Shown here: positions 4,742-5,577 of the stretch, in pieces
How positions within the stretch are numbered: the first letter of the stretch is position 1
Layout of the letters: each line of letters opens with the position of its first letter
NCBI GenBank assembly: GCA_012513425.1
Contig: JAAZCF010000375.1
Location: forward strand, 1-5,577
Direction of reading: 5' to 3'
Origin: Bacteroidales bacterium
GTDB taxonomy: Bacteria > Bacteroidota > Bacteroidia > Bacteroidales > UBA932
Length of the DNA stretch: 5,577 bases
Notes under the pieces: generated by a model
Told to the model about the DNA's origin: nothing
The model's input: the letters and a program-made list of their open reading frames with translations, nothing else
The model's database searches: none
Translations under genes and position numbers: made by a program

Positions 4742-5577
4742 TCACCGAACTATAGAAAGTTTAGCAAATTTTAGCAAAAGAGTTTTACTTCCTCCATTTT
4801 CAAAATTGACTTTGGCTTTTAATCCAGCTGCTTCACCTTCAAAGGCTTCAATGATGCCAAATCCAAAGCGATCGTGCTCCACTTTTTGACCTATTTTCAA
4901 ATCGGCTACTGCTGCTTGTGAAAAATCAGCACTTGGAGTGTGGTTGGCGGTTGGCATAGATGCTTGAGGCCTTGAAGCAGGCTGTGGAGTTTGCTGAGGC
5001 CTTGAAGCAGGCTGTGGGTTTGATCTGAAAGCTTGCCCGGATCGACTTTGGTAGCTGTTGCCATAATTTGAATAACCGCCGTTGAATTGGCGAGCGAAGG
5101 CTTCACCCATAGCAGAATTGCTTGCCGCTCTGGAGCCGGAAGAAGGTAAGGCTCCACTCAAATACTGTTTATCAATATCGTTGAGAAAACGGCTCGGAGC
5201 ATTGCTTTCACTTTTACCCCAGCGCATACGATTGCTTGCATAAGACAAGGTTACTGCTTTTTCAGCTCTGGTAAGAGCCACATAAAAGAGCCTTCTTTCT
5301 TCTTCTATTTCCGAAAGGCTGAAAACATCGTTGGCTGCAGGAAATAGATTTTCTTCCAAGCCGATAATAAACACATAAGAAAATTCCAGGCCTTTTGAAG
5401 CATGAATAGTCATCAAAGAGATTTTGTTGTTATCGTCCTCTTCTTCGCCACTGTCTTTTTCTACACTTGAAAGTAAAGTGATGTTTTCAACATATTCGGA
5501 GAGAGTGACGATCATATTTTCATCAGCTCCATCTGCAATTCTGTTTTCTTTTTCGTCATCCACATAGTCTTTTATAC
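4742..5577 (-). CDS. pcrA: C-terminal part of UvrD/PcrA-type SF1A DNA helicase (5' end outside window)
   Basis: The frame is open to the right edge, so about 277 C-terminal residues of a protein usually 700-800 long are seen; the GTG at 5561-5563 is an internal valine, not a start. These are ATP-driven 3'-5' DNA helicases used in nucleotide excision repair, removal of proteins from DNA and replication restart. Visible in order: a short acidic stretch; helicase motif V, MTIHASKGLEF (5413-5381), then GLEENLFP; motif VI, EEERRLFYVALTRA (5305-5264), with the arginine that contacts ATP phosphate; a ~95-residue Gly/Ser/Asn/Pro/Gln-rich disordered linker with a decapeptide repeat; and a final ~50-residue Tudor-like domain (IGQKVEHDRFGFGIIEAFEG, to FAKLSIV). 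That last domain, which contacts RNA polymerase in Gram-positive PcrA and UvrD, favours PcrA/UvrD over Rep, but PcrA and UvrD cannot be told apart here. It converges on the esterase gene and is followed by its own terminator. Confidence 0.92.
   Translation of the reverse strand, partial: IKDYVDDEKENRIADGADENMIVTLSEYVENITLLSSVEKDSGEEEDDNNKISLMTIHASKGLEFSYVFIIGLEENLFPAANDVFSLSEIEEERRLFYVALTRAEKAVTLSYASNRMRWGKSESNAPSRFLNDIDKQYLSGALPSSGSRAASNSAMGEAFARQFNGGYSNYGNSYQSRSGQAFRSNPQPASRPQQTPQPASRPQASMPTANHTPSADFSQAAVADLKIGQKVEHDRFGFGIIEAFEGEAAGLKAKVNFENGGSKTLLLKFAKLSIVR
4965..5017 (-). repeat. Two tandem 23-base direct repeats inside the helicase linker
   Basis: TGAGGCCTTGAAGCAGGCTG plus TGG occurs identically at 4965-4987 and 4995-5017, a period of 30 bases. 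Being a multiple of three, it encodes two copies of PQPASRPQ (followed by QT and AS) in the disordered linker between the helicase core and the Tudor-like domain. It looks like a recent in-frame tandem duplication, so copy number may vary between strains. Confidence 0.9.

Noticed and set aside
4906..5157. An 83-codon second minus-strand frame within the helicase linker
   Set aside because: It is a shifted reading of the repetitive linker (repeated LLQGL), while the helicase frame continues unbroken to the Tudor-like domain.
5561..5563. GTG as the start of the helicase protein
   Set aside because: The frame stays open upstream to the window edge (Y, D, K, I codons), and the visible part begins in the middle of helicase domain 2, so this is an internal valine.

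Overview
The window looks like a piece of chromosome from a member of the Bacteroidota, most likely Bacteroidales. Three things point there. The only clear promoter fits the Bacteroidota sigma-ABfr pattern (TTTG, 19 bases, TAnnTTTG) rather than the E. coli -35/-10 pattern. Gene starts are A/T-rich and mostly lack a Shine-Dalgarno sequence. The proteins (PyrE, an SRPBCC-like protein, an RsmF-type methyltransferase, a PcrA-type helicase) read like Bacteroidales versions of these families. Composition is moderately AT-rich, with no tRNA, rRNA, CRISPR array, transposase or integration site visible.

Layout, left to right: (i) bases 1-66 hold the last 21 codons and stop of an unidentified rightward gene. 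Its stop overlaps the stop of a convergent leftward Nudix hydrolase gene (63-542). (ii) A 68-base AT-rich divergent promoter region (543-610) separates the Nudix gene from a rightward cluster. It carries a perfect 8-3-8 palindrome in which each arm is an exact TAnnTTTG box, one facing each way. (iii) The rightward cluster is pyrE (611-1243), an SRPBCC/START-like gene (1247-1693), an rsmF-type 16S rRNA m5C methyltransferase (1683-3047) and a lipoprotein type-B carboxylesterase (3058-4629). Gaps are +3, -11 and +10 bases, so co-transcription is likely. (iv) A 112-base convergent intergenic region (4630-4741) holds a hairpin with a T-tract on the minus strand only, a terminator for the leftward gene. 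(v) The C-terminal part of a leftward UvrD/PcrA helicase (4742 to the right edge) ends the window.

Most of this is housekeeping: pyrimidine nucleotide synthesis (PyrE), ribosome modification (RsmF), DNA repair and replication (PcrA) and nucleotide clean-up (Nudix). The SRPBCC protein has no assigned substrate, and the secreted, lipid-anchored esterase is the functional outlier of the cluster. I do not see a convincing new multi-gene system. The points most worth a second look are the palindromic divergent promoter, the Nudix box lacking its conserved glycine, the uncharacterised SRPBCC partner of pyrE, and the esterase at the end of a housekeeping operon.
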